Shown here piece by piece: positions 17,625 through 27,900 of a stretch of 64,000 nt of DNA (the stretch's first letter is position 1; every line of letters begins with the position of its first letter). This DNA comes from an uncultured Psychrobacter sp. (GTDB lineage Bacteria; Pseudomonadota; Gammaproteobacteria; Pseudomonadales; Moraxellaceae), in contig CANMUI010000004.1 of the NCBI GenBank assembly GCA_947501045.1, positions 124,001 to 188,000 on the forward strand, in the 5' to 3' direction. The notes beneath the pieces were generated by a model. That model was not told the origin of the DNA, did no database searches, and saw only the letters and a program-made list of their open reading frames with translations. Position numbers and translations under genes: made by a program.

Positions 17625-18269
17625 TTATGTTTTAGGAGCGCGTGTGTCTCCGTGCTCTAAAAACCCTTCCTCAGAGACATCTAATTCTTCGTGCTTGAGC
17701 TCAACTTGAATACTATCGGTATGCGTATGTACAGTTTTGTTGATCTCAACCTCTTGAATAGCATAAGTATCTTTAGTAATTGTTGCAACTTGACGAGAAA
17801 GTACAATCTCAACAGGTTCATCGCCTATCTCAATTTGATTGCCATTTATCGTAACGACTGCTTTACTATCCAAAGAGGGTTCAACATGCCGCAAAATATC
17901 TTTGTCGTCATAGTTACCTGATAGAAGATCTTGACTCTCAGCATCATTGTATTCAGTGCGAATAGTGACATACTCTTCTACAAGCTCAATGGGCACATCA
18001 ATAGTCTTGGTGCGAGCATGTTTAGTGACGGTAACCTTGCCAACATCTAAACGCTCTTTATTGATAACTGGACGCTCCTCCAATAGTTCTAAATGTCCAC
18101 CGCCTCTATTAACGTTGATATTAGCAGCGCTATGAGTGTTGTCAATGTCGTCAGGCATTGGTAACTTATTGTCAGCAGTATGATCAGCGATTTTGGTAGT
18201 GTCATTTTGATCAGCTAAATTGTTAGCAGTGTGAGTGTCATTAATATTATTGGTATTATCGGTACTCAT
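17625..18269 (-). CDS. DUF2382 (YsnF/AvaK-type) protein
   Basis: A 214-residue protein. I start it at the ATG at 18269 because AAGGA stands 8 bases upstream; two further in-frame ATGs at 18287 and 18275 lack usable spacing. Residues 1-50 are disordered, rich in Asn, Asp and Thr. The rest is a DUF2382 domain: LELLEERPVINKERLDVGKVTV, then alternating beta-strand segments rich in Val, Glu and Thr with repeating EE-x-V motifs. The family is linked to general stress responses but its biochemistry is unknown. The PRC-barrel paralogue lies upstream on the same strand. Confidence 0.75.
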   Translation of the reverse strand: MSTDNTNNINDTHTANNLADQNDTTKIADHTADNKLPMPDDIDNTHSAANINVNRGGGHLELLEERPVINKERLDVGKVTVTKHARTKTIDVPIELVEEYVTIRTEYNDAESQDLLSGNYDDKDILRHVEPSLDSKAVVTINGNQIEIGDEPVEIVLSRQVATITKDTYAIQEVEINKTVHTHTDSIQVELKHEELDVSEEGFLEHGDTRAPKT

Positions 18270-18365
18270 GGTCATGTTCCTTGTCATAAAAACTATCTAC
18301 GATGGATTATACATAGTTTATAAAATAATGAAGTTTCTATTTAATATCTATAGTTTATTTTGACA

Positions 18366-18396
18366 TAAAAAAAGACCAGAGACGAGCTCTGGCCTT
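18366..18396 (-). terminator. Terminator of the PRC-barrel/DUF2382 gene
   Basis: On the minus strand, GGCCAGAG, a short loop, CTCTGGTC, then seven T. It separates the two DUF2382 genes into independent units. Confidence 0.86.
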
Positions 18397-18484
18397 AATT
18401 TACTGAGTTTAGAATCTCAGTTGCTTACTGTTATCACTACTATGCTGATATACACATAGTATAATTTAACAACAGATTAGCTTA

Positions 18485-19333
18485 TTACATACCACGAGCG
18501 CGGCGTACGTCATCAGCAGTAACATCATCACGATCTACAATATTACCTTCACGATCAACAACATTACCATCACGATCAATGTCTAACTCTTCACGCTGAA
18601 TGGTCTCAACGATTGTTTCAGTATGACGCTCAGCTGTTTTGCCGACGTTTACTTCTTCGGTTACGTAAGTTTCTTTACCAACGCGAGCACGTTCTGCTTC
18701 AAGCTCAACTTCTACAGTTTCTGTAGCATTAGCATCACCGATACGGCGATCTGTTGGGCGATCTACATTGGTACGTTCGATATGAGCACGTTCTTCTTCA
18801 AGCTCTACCTCTACGTTACGCTCTTCAGTAACTACATGCTTACCAACTTTTACAAGACCTGCAACAATACGATCTTTATTAACAGTCAGACGCTCTTCTA
18901 ATAGTTCTAAAGTATTAGGCGCATCGTAAGAAGTCTCATCAATCTCTACATGCTCTTCAGTAGGTACTGTGTCAGCTACGAATGCTTGACGATCTTTTTC
19001 ATATTGCTCTTTGTAGCTATACTGATAGTCATGGTCATACTCTTCCATAGCTTCAACTTGTGATTTTGTTAGGCTATCAAAGAACACATCATCACCAACG
19101 ATACGAGCTAGACCTGCTGGTACCAACACTTCTTTCGAGCTGAACCAACCACCTGCATCAACGATCAAATAGCGGATACGACCAGTAGTATCTTCTACTA
19201 GAGCGCCTTCAATTTTACCGATCTTTTCTTCATTGACGCCATAGGCATTTTTGCCAGTTGGGTCATAATAATCATCACCAATTAGGTCACGATGAGTAGC
19301 TTGGATATCTTGTAAACGAATTAGTTGGCTCAT
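18485..19333 (-). CDS. PRC-barrel and DUF2382 domain stress-type protein
   Basis: A 282-residue protein started at the ATG at 19333, which has AAGGAAG upstream; an upstream extension to 19408 is not supported. Residues 1-100 form a PRC-barrel (IGKIEGALVEDTTGRIRYLIVDAGGW, then KEVLVPAGLARI). Residues about 140-260 form a DUF2382 domain beginning LELLEERLTVNKDRI, with repeated acidic beta segments. The tail repeats NVVDREGNIVDRDD. Proteins of this build are common in stress-tolerant bacteria; the function is unknown. It shares the LELLEER domain start with the smaller neighbour downstream, so the pair arose by duplication or domain gain. Confidence 0.8.
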   Translation of the reverse strand: MSQLIRLQDIQATHRDLIGDDYYDPTGKNAYGVNEEKIGKIEGALVEDTTGRIRYLIVDAGGWFSSKEVLVPAGLARIVGDDVFFDSLTKSQVEAMEEYDHDYQYSYKEQYEKDRQAFVADTVPTEEHVEIDETSYDAPNTLELLEERLTVNKDRIVAGLVKVGKHVVTEERNVEVELEEERAHIERTNVDRPTDRRIGDANATETVEVELEAERARVGKETYVTEEVNVGKTAERHTETIVETIQREELDIDRDGNVVDREGNIVDRDDVTADDVRRARGM

Positions 19334-19848
19334 TATTGTCTTCCTTTTATATGAGTAAATGAATGTACAGAATTTTAACATCTCAAAACAATGATGCCAA
19401 AATGACATCTATTGTAAGTTTATCGTTAAGCAATCGATAGTAATTTAATTTTTGCGAACTATTTTTACCTTACTATCTAAGTTCTTTACTAAAGAATCTT
19501 ATAAATTGAGCAGCAGTATCTATACTAGAACAGCTAGGATACAGAATATACTGACGTGCTCTATCCAAAGATGTCTTATCAACTTGTAATTATCATAGCA
19601 CTCAGTTGTTGGGTAAGATACATAAACGAGGTAGCAAAATGTGCAATTGACGTAATTGCGTGTAATAGGCTGTAAGTGCTATAACATCGCCTAGTTATAA
19701 AGTAACGTTTTTTTACATTAGTAGGCTCTTTTTGGCTATTTGTAATGTTAAATATGCTCTCTTACCGCAAAAATATAAAAAAACCGCATTGTTAATAAAC
19801 AATACGGTTTAATCATTATTAAATCCAAGCCTTAACTCAAGTTGATAA
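19334..19848. other. Gene-free spacer with terminator
   Basis: An AT-rich spacer upstream of the PRC-barrel gene. No gene is supported. It should hold that gene's promoter, which I cannot pin down, and it contains the thiolase terminator at its right end. Confidence 0.5.
19777..19810 (-). terminator. Terminator of the thiolase gene
   Basis: On the minus strand, AAACCGTATTGTT-TATT-AACAATGCGGTTT then seven T, about 40 bases after the thiolase stop. Confidence 0.86.
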
Positions 19849-21030
19849 TTAAGACATTTCAATGGCAACTGCTACTGCTTCACCACCACCAATACATAAG
19901 GTTGCAATGCCTTTTTTACCACCTGTACGCTGTAATGAATTAATGAGCGTTACTAAAATACGCGCGCCAGAACAACCAACAGGATGGCCTAGAGCACAAG
20001 CGCCGCCTTCGATATTGACCTTATCATGATCAAGATTGAACGCATCCATCGCCGCCATAGTCACCATAGCAAACGCTTCGTTGATCTCCCAAAGGTCGAC
20101 ATCATCGACGCTCCAACCAGCATTAGCAAGTACCTTCTCGATAGCGCCAATAGGAGCTATCGTAAACTCGCTTGGATGACGAGAGTTTGAGGCGGTAGCT
20201 ATGATACGCGCTTGGTAGTCTAAACCTTCAGACTGCGCCTGTGATTCTTTCATTAAGACGACAGCAGCGGCGCCATCTGAGATGGAGCTGGCGTTAGCAG
20301 CAGTAATAGTACCGTCTTTAGCAAAAGCAGGACGCAAAGTAGGGATACGCTCCGCATTGGATAGCCCTGGTTCTTCATCGGTATCTACGGTTTCTTCACC
20401 TTTACGAGTCTCAAAAGTAACTGGTGTGATCTCGTTTTTGAAATGACCTTCTTCGATAGCTGTCAGCGCACGATTAAGCGATTCGATGGCAAACTCATCC
20501 ATCTGCTCTCGAGTATAGCCTTTTTCATCAGCCATATCTTGTCCAAACGTACCCATGAGCCTGCCAGTTTCAGCATCTTCTAAACCGTCTAAAAACATAT
20601 GATCTTTGACTTCTTTATGTCCCATACGGTAGCCTGCACGCGCACCTGGTAAAAGGTACGGAGCATTAGTCATCGATTCCATACCACCTGCGACAGCGAC
20701 GTTAATGCTACCTGCTTTGATACCATCATGTGCTTGCATGACGGCTTTTAGACCGGAACCACAAAGCTTATTAATGGTGATGGCACCAGTAGCATCAGGT
20801 AAACCAGCTTTTCGCATTGCTTGACGAGCAGGAGCTTGACCTAAACCTGCACTTAAAATGCAGCCCATGATCACCTCATCAACGCTATCAGTACTGATTC
20901 CTGAACGCTGAACCGCCGCTTCAATAGCAGCAGCGCCTAAATCCACAGCACTCACCTCTTTAAAAACACCTTGAAAGCTGCCCATCGGGGTACGTGCCCC
21001 ATTGAGAATTACAATTGCATCGTTTGACAT
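19849..21030 (-). CDS. Acetyl-CoA C-acetyltransferase (thiolase)
   Basis: A 393-residue biosynthetic-type thiolase, the standard family length when started at the ATG at 21030 (GGAAAA upstream; starts further left would add a non-conserved tail). It has the nucleophile Cys90 in INKLCGSGLKAV, the GGMESMTNAPYL motif, NEAFA, the His in GHPVGCSGAR, and the second active-site Cys in LCIGGGEAVA. It condenses two acetyl-CoA or cleaves acetoacetyl-CoA, in the cytoplasm. No other beta-oxidation or PHB genes are adjacent, so the direction in vivo is not evident. Confidence 0.93.
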   Translation of the reverse strand: MSNDAIVILNGARTPMGSFQGVFKEVSAVDLGAAAIEAAVQRSGISTDSVDEVIMGCILSAGLGQAPARQAMRKAGLPDATGAITINKLCGSGLKAVMQAHDGIKAGSINVAVAGGMESMTNAPYLLPGARAGYRMGHKEVKDHMFLDGLEDAETGRLMGTFGQDMADEKGYTREQMDEFAIESLNRALTAIEEGHFKNEITPVTFETRKGEETVDTDEEPGLSNAERIPTLRPAFAKDGTITAANASSISDGAAAVVLMKESQAQSEGLDYQARIIATASNSRHPSEFTIAPIGAIEKVLANAGWSVDDVDLWEINEAFAMVTMAAMDAFNLDHDKVNIEGGACALGHPVGCSGARILVTLINSLQRTGGKKGIATLCIGGGEAVAVAIEMS

Positions 21031-21201
21031 TTTCGTTTTCCATATTGGCATGTTTATATTAAAAATCAGCGCTCTAAATTGACGCCAGTTTATACACATT
21101 GTGATAAATGATGATTAGTATAATGAGCATGCATCAAAGAAAAATCAAGTCAGATGACGGTACGGTATTGTAAGTACCGCAGTGGATGTTAATATTTCCT
21201 A

Positions 21202-22530
21202 TTAAGCCAATTCATCTAAGCGAATACGGACTACTTTATCACTGACAGACGTCAGCTTTTCGATCTTCTCAATCGCTAGATTCATCTGGCTCTCAACGAC
21301 AGGTAGCGTTAATATAATAACAGGTACTTGTCCTAATTTATGAGCAGGCTTTTGCAAAATAGCATCAATGTTGATGCCAGCATCGCTTAAGATACGCGTG
21401 ATGTCTGCCAGTACGCCCGGATTATCATAAGCATGCACACGCAGATAATAGCCGCTCATCATCTGTTCGGCAGTTAATATTGGGGTGTCTGACAACTGCT
21501 CAGGGATAAAAGCCAGATGCGGTACATGGTGGCCATTATCGCCTTGATCTGTGCTATTCAAAACGCGTACCAAATCCATGACATCGGCCATCACCGCTGA
21601 GGCCGTAGCTCCAGCGCCTGCGCCATCTCCATAATACAGCGTTTGTCCCAGCGGATGCGAGTTGACCAATACGGCGTTTTTAACGCCATTAACATTGGCA
21701 AGCAAAGTATCCTGCGGAATTAGCGTTGGATGTACACGCAGCTCAATGCCTTCATCACCTTTATCACTAACACGGCGAACAGCAAAGCCCACATGTTTGA
21801 TACGGTAACCAAGCTCTTCTGCATAATCGACATCTTGTAAAGTAATGCTGGTAATACCTTCACAATAAACCTTATCAAACTGTAGTGGAATACCAAAAGC
21901 AATAGAAGCAAGCAGCGCTAATTTGTGCGCCGCATCAATACCTTCGACATCAAAAGTAGGGTCAGCTTCTGCGTAACCAAGTTCTTGTGCTTCTACTAAG
22001 ACATCTGCAAAGGGACGACCTTTATCGCGCATCTCAGTCATAATAAAGTTACCAGTACCATTAATGATACCTGCTAGCCAATCGATTTTATTGGCAGCGA
22101 GGGCTTCACGTATGACCTTAATGATAGGGATGCCGCCTGCAACAGCCGCTTCATAAGCGACGTGTACATTGTGCGCCTCAGCTAAAGTGAATATCTCATT
22201 ACCGTGCTCGGCAAGTAGGGCTTTATTAGCTGTGACGACATGTTTGCCATGAGTGATAGCCTGCATAATAATGTCTTTGGCTAGAGTAGTACCACCAATA
22301 ACTTCAATAACAATATCTACATTGTCACTAGCAGCAATAGCCATCAGATCGTCGTTTTGGACAATGCTGGAGTCAATATCATCACGCTGGCGACGCGTAC
22401 CTACTTCGGTAATAATAATGTCACGGCCACTGCGGCGCTTAAGCTCGTCTAAGTTATCATTGATTAGGTTGACCACACCGGTGCCGACAGTACCTAGGCC
22501 AAGTATTGCTAGTTTGATGGATTTACTCAC
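21202..22530 (-). CDS. hom: Homoserine dehydrogenase
   Basis: A 442-residue monofunctional enzyme. It has an N-terminal Rossmann motif (GLGTVGTGVVNLI), a catalytic domain with NGTGNFIMTEM and EADPTFDVEG, and a C-terminal ACT domain (YYLRVHAYDNPGVLADI). It reduces aspartate semialdehyde to homoserine for Thr and Met synthesis; the ACT domain suggests threonine feedback. The start codon is GTG at 22530, supported by GAGGAT 6 bases upstream. dsbC lies upstream on the same strand, about 200 bases away, an arrangement also seen in related genera. Confidence 0.96.
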   Translation of the reverse strand: MSKSIKLAILGLGTVGTGVVNLINDNLDELKRRSGRDIIITEVGTRRQRDDIDSSIVQNDDLMAIAASDNVDIVIEVIGGTTLAKDIIMQAITHGKHVVTANKALLAEHGNEIFTLAEAHNVHVAYEAAVAGGIPIIKVIREALAANKIDWLAGIINGTGNFIMTEMRDKGRPFADVLVEAQELGYAEADPTFDVEGIDAAHKLALLASIAFGIPLQFDKVYCEGITSITLQDVDYAEELGYRIKHVGFAVRRVSDKGDEGIELRVHPTLIPQDTLLANVNGVKNAVLVNSHPLGQTLYYGDGAGAGATASAVMADVMDLVRVLNSTDQGDNGHHVPHLAFIPEQLSDTPILTAEQMMSGYYLRVHAYDNPGVLADITRILSDAGINIDAILQKPAHKLGQVPVIILTLPVVESQMNLAIEKIEKLTSVSDKVVRIRLDELA

Positions 22531-22734
22531 AGTATCCTCAGAAAGTTAAATAAATAGATTAAAAATGACTACAAAAAATAAGTGATAATTTTGCTGACAC
22601 CACTGCACTTACTGCAATAGCATTTTATCGTATCATACCGACAAGCACTTGCTGCGTCTACACTGAGCTTATCAAAACTATGCTTATCAAAGTTAGTTTG
22701 CTTATAGCAATACATTTTTTATAAGCGCAGCCCA

Positions 22735-23601
22735 TCAGTTTATACTGGCAGCTTGAGCCAGTTGCGCGGCAGGTAGATAGCCACCGATTTGTTGACCAGA
22801 TTCAGTAAATATAGCCGGGGTACCGCGTACACCAAGGCTTGCACCTAGCGCCATCTGCTGTGCTACTGGGCTACTACAATCAGGCCCTGAGACATTAGCG
22901 CCCATTTTTGCTTGATCCATCGCAGCAGTACGATCTTCACTACACCATATAGCTTCCATTTTGGGAATGGACTCTTCACTGCGCGGCCAAGCCAGATAGC
23001 GCACCTCAATACCGCGTGCATTGATATCTGCCATCTCTTCGTGCAACTGACGACAATAACCACAGTCGGCATCGGTAAAAGCGTAAAGAACAGATTCAGT
23101 TTTGCCTTTAGCCGGATAAATAATCATATCTTTTTTATCGACCGCTTTGAGAGCATCTTGAGCTGTACGCGCTACTAAAGCACCACTAATATCGATAGGT
23201 TCGGCCGCCCCTACAGCTATAATCTGACCTTGAATGATGTGTTTACCTGACTTGTCGGTAAAAAAAGCGGGTAGCCCCTCGACCGTTACCCAGTAAATGT
23301 TATCCATATCTGTTGGTACCGCTGATATTACTTTTTCTTCAATACCAGAAGCGTTCAGATTAGCTTGTAAGGCGGCAACGACTGACTGATCATTGTCCGC
23401 TGACACGCTAGCTGTAGGGGAGGCGGTAGTATTATTACTGGTTTGCGTACTACTTGCTACACCACTAGTATCAGGGACATTATTCGAGCAGCCTGCAACT
23501 CCTATAGCGACAGCTACTAGCAAAGTACTCATAATGGCACCAGTGCGTTTATTATCGATAGATGTTTTGATAGATAATGGAGAAAATACGGATGAAAGCA
23601 T
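22735..23601 (-). CDS. dsbC: DsbC-like thiol:disulfide isomerase, predicted lipoprotein
   Basis: A 288-residue protein started at the ATG at 23601 (AGGAAA upstream). The N-terminus has a hydrophobic segment ending VAGC (Cys38), a lipobox. It is followed by a Ser/Thr/Asn linker, a DsbC-type dimerisation domain with a conserved LPAFFTDKSGKHIIQG, and a thioredoxin-like domain with active site CGYC and the cis-Pro loop GVRGTPAIF. It would rearrange wrong disulfides in exported proteins, with DsbD as electron donor. The lipid anchor is unusual, because E. coli DsbC is soluble. Confidence 0.9.
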   Translation of the reverse strand: MLSSVFSPLSIKTSIDNKRTGAIMSTLLVAVAIGVAGCSNNVPDTSGVASSTQTSNNTTASPTASVSADNDQSVVAALQANLNASGIEEKVISAVPTDMDNIYWVTVEGLPAFFTDKSGKHIIQGQIIAVGAAEPIDISGALVARTAQDALKAVDKKDMIIYPAKGKTESVLYAFTDADCGYCRQLHEEMADINARGIEVRYLAWPRSEESIPKMEAIWCSEDRTAAMDQAKMGANVSGPDCSSPVAQQMALGASLGVRGTPAIFTESGQQIGGYLPAAQLAQAASIN

Positions 23602-23932
23602 AGGGTGTTTCCTGTAGGCAGATGCGCCTAACCTTAATTTAAAGATATACGTTTGCCACAATAGAAGGCGTTACAAAGGACTTAGTTTACAAAAACTTTG
23701 CTATAGGAGTGTCAAGATATGGCATGGTAAGCGTGATAATAACCTATAATGGTGCTGGTTTTAAAAAATAAGCTATAATGCATCATATTAACATATTTTT
23801 ACAACTGACTACCAAAACCTGATAAGAGGCTTATGTAAAGTATTATTTGGTATGACTCAGTTGTGAGACGTTGGTCTTTTAATATGAAAGATAACGTTAT
23901 ATTCAACTAAGCAATTACGCTAAGGAGCGCGC
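23602..23932. other. Divergent dsbC/DUF808 promoter region
   Basis: No gene. Two divergent promoters are expected. TAAGGAG at 23921-23927 is the ribosome site of the plus-strand gene. I see no clear operator. Confidence 0.45.
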
Positions 23933-24859
23933 ATGGCAGGTGCCAGTTTACTAACCTTACTCGATGATATCAGTGTAATACTAGATGATGTCTCTGTAAT
24001 GACCAAGGTTGCAGCCAAAAAAACTACAGGAGTGTTGGCTGATGATTTAGCGCTTAATGCAGAACAGGTTACTGGAGTTAAAGCCAATCGAGAGTTGCCT
24101 GTCGTTTGGGCAGTGGCTAAAGGCTCTTTTATAAACAAGCTTATTTTAGTACCAGCGGCGCTGCTCATCAGTACTATTTATCCGCCGTTAGTGACTTTTT
24201 TACTGATGTGCGGCGGTCTGTATTTATCTTATGAAGGCGCGGAAAAAGTCATTCATCGATTTTGGCCGCATCTGCTACCTCATGATGAGGAGCAAAGCGC
24301 ACGTTTACAAGCCAATGCTGATAATGTTGATCTGGTAGCTCTTGAGAAAAATAAGATCAAAGGGGCGGTACGTACAGACTTTATTCTATCCGCTGAGATT
24401 ATTGTCATTGCGCTCGGGTCAGCTGCAGCATCGGGGGCAACCTTATTAGAGAAAAGCCTAGTACTATCTATAGTGGCCGTTGCAATAACGGTAGGGATCT
24501 ACGGCTTGGTGGCAGGTATCGTCAAGATAGATGACTTAGGCTTACATCTGATGGAAAAAACAGGTGAGTTTACCCAAAAAGTAGGTAAGATTTTATTTAC
24601 CTCAGCTCCAAAACTTATGAAGTTTTTGTCAATTGCAGGCACGATTGCTATGTTCTTGGTAGGCGGCGGCATTTTAGTTCATGGTATTGGATTTTTGGAT
24701 CATGGCGTAGAAGACTTAGCGCATTTAACTGGGATTTTTGAGAGTCTGACCACTATGTTATTGAACGGCGTGGTAGGGTTTGTTATTGGTGCTATAACTG
24801 TTGCTATTTTTACTATCATTGGCAAAATGCGTGGCAATGATGAGTCCGCAGCTCACTAA
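23933..24859 (+). CDS. DUF808 (YedI-type) inner-membrane protein
   Basis: A 308-residue protein starting MAGASLLTLLDDISVILDDV, the typical opening of the DUF808/YedI family, with AAVKK-like TKVAAKKTTGVLADDLALNAEQV following. At least six hydrophobic segments lie between about residues 75 and 300 (LILVPAALLIS, LVTFLLMCGGLYL, IIVIALGSAAASG, LVLSIVAVAITVGIYGLVAG, IAMFLVGGGILVHGIG and GVVGFVIGAITVAIF). TAAGGAG precedes the ATG. The function is unknown. A strong terminator follows. Confidence 0.82.
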   Translation: MAGASLLTLLDDISVILDDVSVMTKVAAKKTTGVLADDLALNAEQVTGVKANRELPVVWAVAKGSFINKLILVPAALLISTIYPPLVTFLLMCGGLYLSYEGAEKVIHRFWPHLLPHDEEQSARLQANADNVDLVALEKNKIKGAVRTDFILSAEIIVIALGSAAASGATLLEKSLVLSIVAVAITVGIYGLVAGIVKIDDLGLHLMEKTGEFTQKVGKILFTSAPKLMKFLSIAGTIAMFLVGGGILVHGIGFLDHGVEDLAHLTGIFESLTTMLLNGVVGFVIGAITVAIFTIIGKMRGNDESAAH

Positions 24860-24896
24860 GTTTTAATATACTCTTGGCAGTTTATATAGAATAAGT

Positions 24897-24931
24897 AAAA
24901 CCCCCGAAACACATAAGTCTCGGGGGTTTTT
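24897..24931. terminator. Bidirectional terminator between DUF808 gene and rne
   Basis: AAAACCCCCGA, an 11-base loop, TCGGGGGTTTT. It is symmetric and lies between two convergent genes. Confidence 0.9.
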
Positions 24932-24966
24932 AACATTATACTAATGCTTATTAATAATAAGCGCTA

Positions 24967-27900
24967 TTAGCTTTCACTGTTCGACTCGTCATTATCATTG
25001 TCGTTGTTACCATTATTGATATCATTCTCCAGCTTTTCAGCTTGAGTCGGTTTTTTATGCTCAGTCTTGGGCTTACGACTGCGTGCTTTAGGAACCCGCG
25101 GCGTAGTCAAATTAAACATGCTGGTCTGTGGTAGCAGCTGCTCTGCCACGTTTTCAATCATGTTTTTATAACTGGCAATAGTCGTTTTTGACTTGCCCGC
25201 TTGCATGTCCTCTTTACTAGGCTCAACACTGTCGTTGTCTTCACTACTCTCGTCATCTTTAACAGTACTGTAGGCTTGATCAGCTTCTAGTAAATGCTCG
25301 CTCTCAGCACTAACATAACTGGCCTGAGCTTCGTTAGTCAAGGCCGTTGCATCAGTGTCATGAGCTTCGTCATTAAGCTGTGCGTTATCCTCTTGGATAT
25401 GGACTCCACTAGCATCAGCTTCTGCTGTCTCAAAGGTTTGAGCGGTATCAGTCGCAGGCTCTAATTCCTGTTGTTGCATGACATCCTGATCGGACTGCTC
25501 TACTTGCTCACTGGGTAGCGATAACGTAGCGTGCTGTTGTACATCTGACTGATAATCAGGATGTTGACCTCGTGGATCATTGCTTGCTCGTTTGCCAATA
25601 GCGCTTGGTACAACCTCTGTTTTGCCTTGAGCTGCTGCAAACTGACTAACCGCTTGGGTCATCTTATCAAAGCGTGCTAGATAATCAGCGTCCAAAGGCT
25701 GGTAACCATAGTTGCTAAAGACGAAGTTTTCATCAGTATCATTACCAGAGATAGCGTTATCAGCTACAGCACTATTAGCCTCAACATCAGCACGAGGTTC
25801 AAGCTGCTGTGTGTGCGCTTCGATAGCGTCGATAAAGCAGCTGATTATGCCTTTGTTGGCTAGGCGACTTTGGGCGTCTGCCAAGGTTGCATGGATGAAA
25901 TCTCCAACGCTACCACGGATAGTAGCTGGCGTCTTGGCAGCAGCTTTCTTGTTGCTACTAGCTGCCGATGACAACTGCTGACGACGGACCACACGAGGGT
26001 CATTGCTAGCTTGGCCAAACTTTTTAGCCGTCACATAGCGCTTATTAAACAAAGCCTCTTGGGTAAGTACGGCCCCGTTGTCTGTACTGCTATCCGTATC
26101 GCTACCATTAGTAGCATCTGGGCTAGTATGAGTATCAATGCTAGCACTAGCCTTATCAGCTTGTAAATTTTCTACTGGAGCACTTTGTTCTATAGGCGCC
26201 GTTTCTAACGCTGCTTCTGGCTTTGGCTCTTGAGCCTTGGTTTGAGCTGCAGAGTTCGTAGTCTCTGTTTTAGATGATGTTTGCTTAGATTTGCTGTTAT
26301 CTAAAGATAAATGCACAACTTCTGGTGTCTTGTACCGAGTAGGTGCTTCATTTACCTGTAGCGTAACCTCATTAGGATCTTGACTGCGCCGAGCATTGTG
26401 CTCAGTTTTACCATTAGCAGCATCTGTTGCGGTCTGCTGATTAGCAGCATCATCAGCGGTTAAGGTGTCACCGCGCTCAAGTTTGCCGCGTGAACTACGC
26501 TGGCTATGCGGCTTACGCTGAGTACGAGAATGCTCAGCAGCCTTGTCATCTTTAGAATCACCGCCATTACGGCGACTGTCTTGATTGCTATTTTGACGGT
26601 TATCCTGATTGTCGTGGCGATTGCGACTATGCTCCTGACTACGCTTATTTTGGCTATTAGACTGAGCCTCGTCACTTGTACTGTCTGAGCTGTTGTCTAT
26701 GCTGTCATTGTCATGACTTTGATCGCTGTGACTGTCATGACGGGACTCTTTTCTTTGACGCGATTTAGACGATCTTGACTTACGTGATTTACGTTTTCTT
26801 TTATCATCGTCGCGGTCTTTTTGGTCATCGTTGTCAGTACCATGTTTTGCTTGCTGGTTATCAGCTTGAGTACTGTTGTTGGTTGTCGATGTTTGCTGCA
26901 CATTTTGCTTGTGGCTTTCACGAGCTGATGCTGAGCTTTGGGTATTATCCAAAACCGAATGATCAACGTCTCCAAATGTGCCTAAACTCTGAGCGCCAGT
27001 ATTGACTAGCGCTTCTATGGCCTCAGCAGCATCGCGGCTACTAACACTAGATGCAGTACGTGCTTGCGGCGCTTGGGCAAACAAATTAGATAACCAAGCA
27101 ACTGCTTGTGGCTGCGCGGCGGTTATGGCTTGATCCGATATGGGATCAGGCTGGTTAGTTTGTACAGAGCGACTGGTCGGCGCGCTGCTAGATGCTGCAC
27201 GTGTCGATAATACTTGAGCGCTCTCATGAGTGCTATTTTGATCATGATTATCAGAGTTATGACTAGCATTCGGTGCGCTGCTTACACGCTGGTCTGCTTG
27301 TTTGTCTTGATTCGTAGTTGTTTTACGCGGTTGGCGTGTTGGCTGCTGCTCTGGACGTTCTTTTTCAGCGGTCTGCCAGTCAACATCATAGCCAAGATCG
27401 CTATGCTCTTGCTGCTGAGTATCGGTAATACGCTCATAACTGGTAGGTGCAAAACCATCACGGTTAAAATGCAGCTTGAAGTTAGGCGACTCAAGATGAG
27501 CATGTGGCAAGATAGTGATACGCGTACCGCTGTCCTGTTCGAGATAGACTAGACTGTCGCGCTTCTCATTCAATATAAAGGCGGCAATATCAGTAGGAAC
27601 TTCTGCTTGTACCTCACCTTGACGCTCTTTTAGAGCGATCTGCTCAATTTGGCGCATAATTGATAACGATAGCGAACGCAAGTCGCGAATCATACCGTTA
27701 CCATGGCAGCGCGGACAGATATAACCGGTAGACTCCTCCAATGACGGACGCAGACGCTGACGGCTCATCTCCATCAAGCCAAACTTTGAGATCTCACCAA
27801 ACTGCACACGGGCACGGTCGTATTTAGTAGCATCAACTAAGCGTTTTTCAACTTCCTTTTGGTGCTTGTTGTCATTCATATCGATAAAGTCGATAACGAT

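Noticed and set aside
21128..21185. Hairpin CGGTAC...GTACCG after hom as a terminator
   Set aside because: The stem is short and no T-run follows on the minus strand, so I did not list it.
27214..27552. 112-codon plus-strand hydrophobic open frame opposite rne
   Set aside because: It is produced by low-complexity coding of the RNase E tail on the other strand, with no ribosome site.
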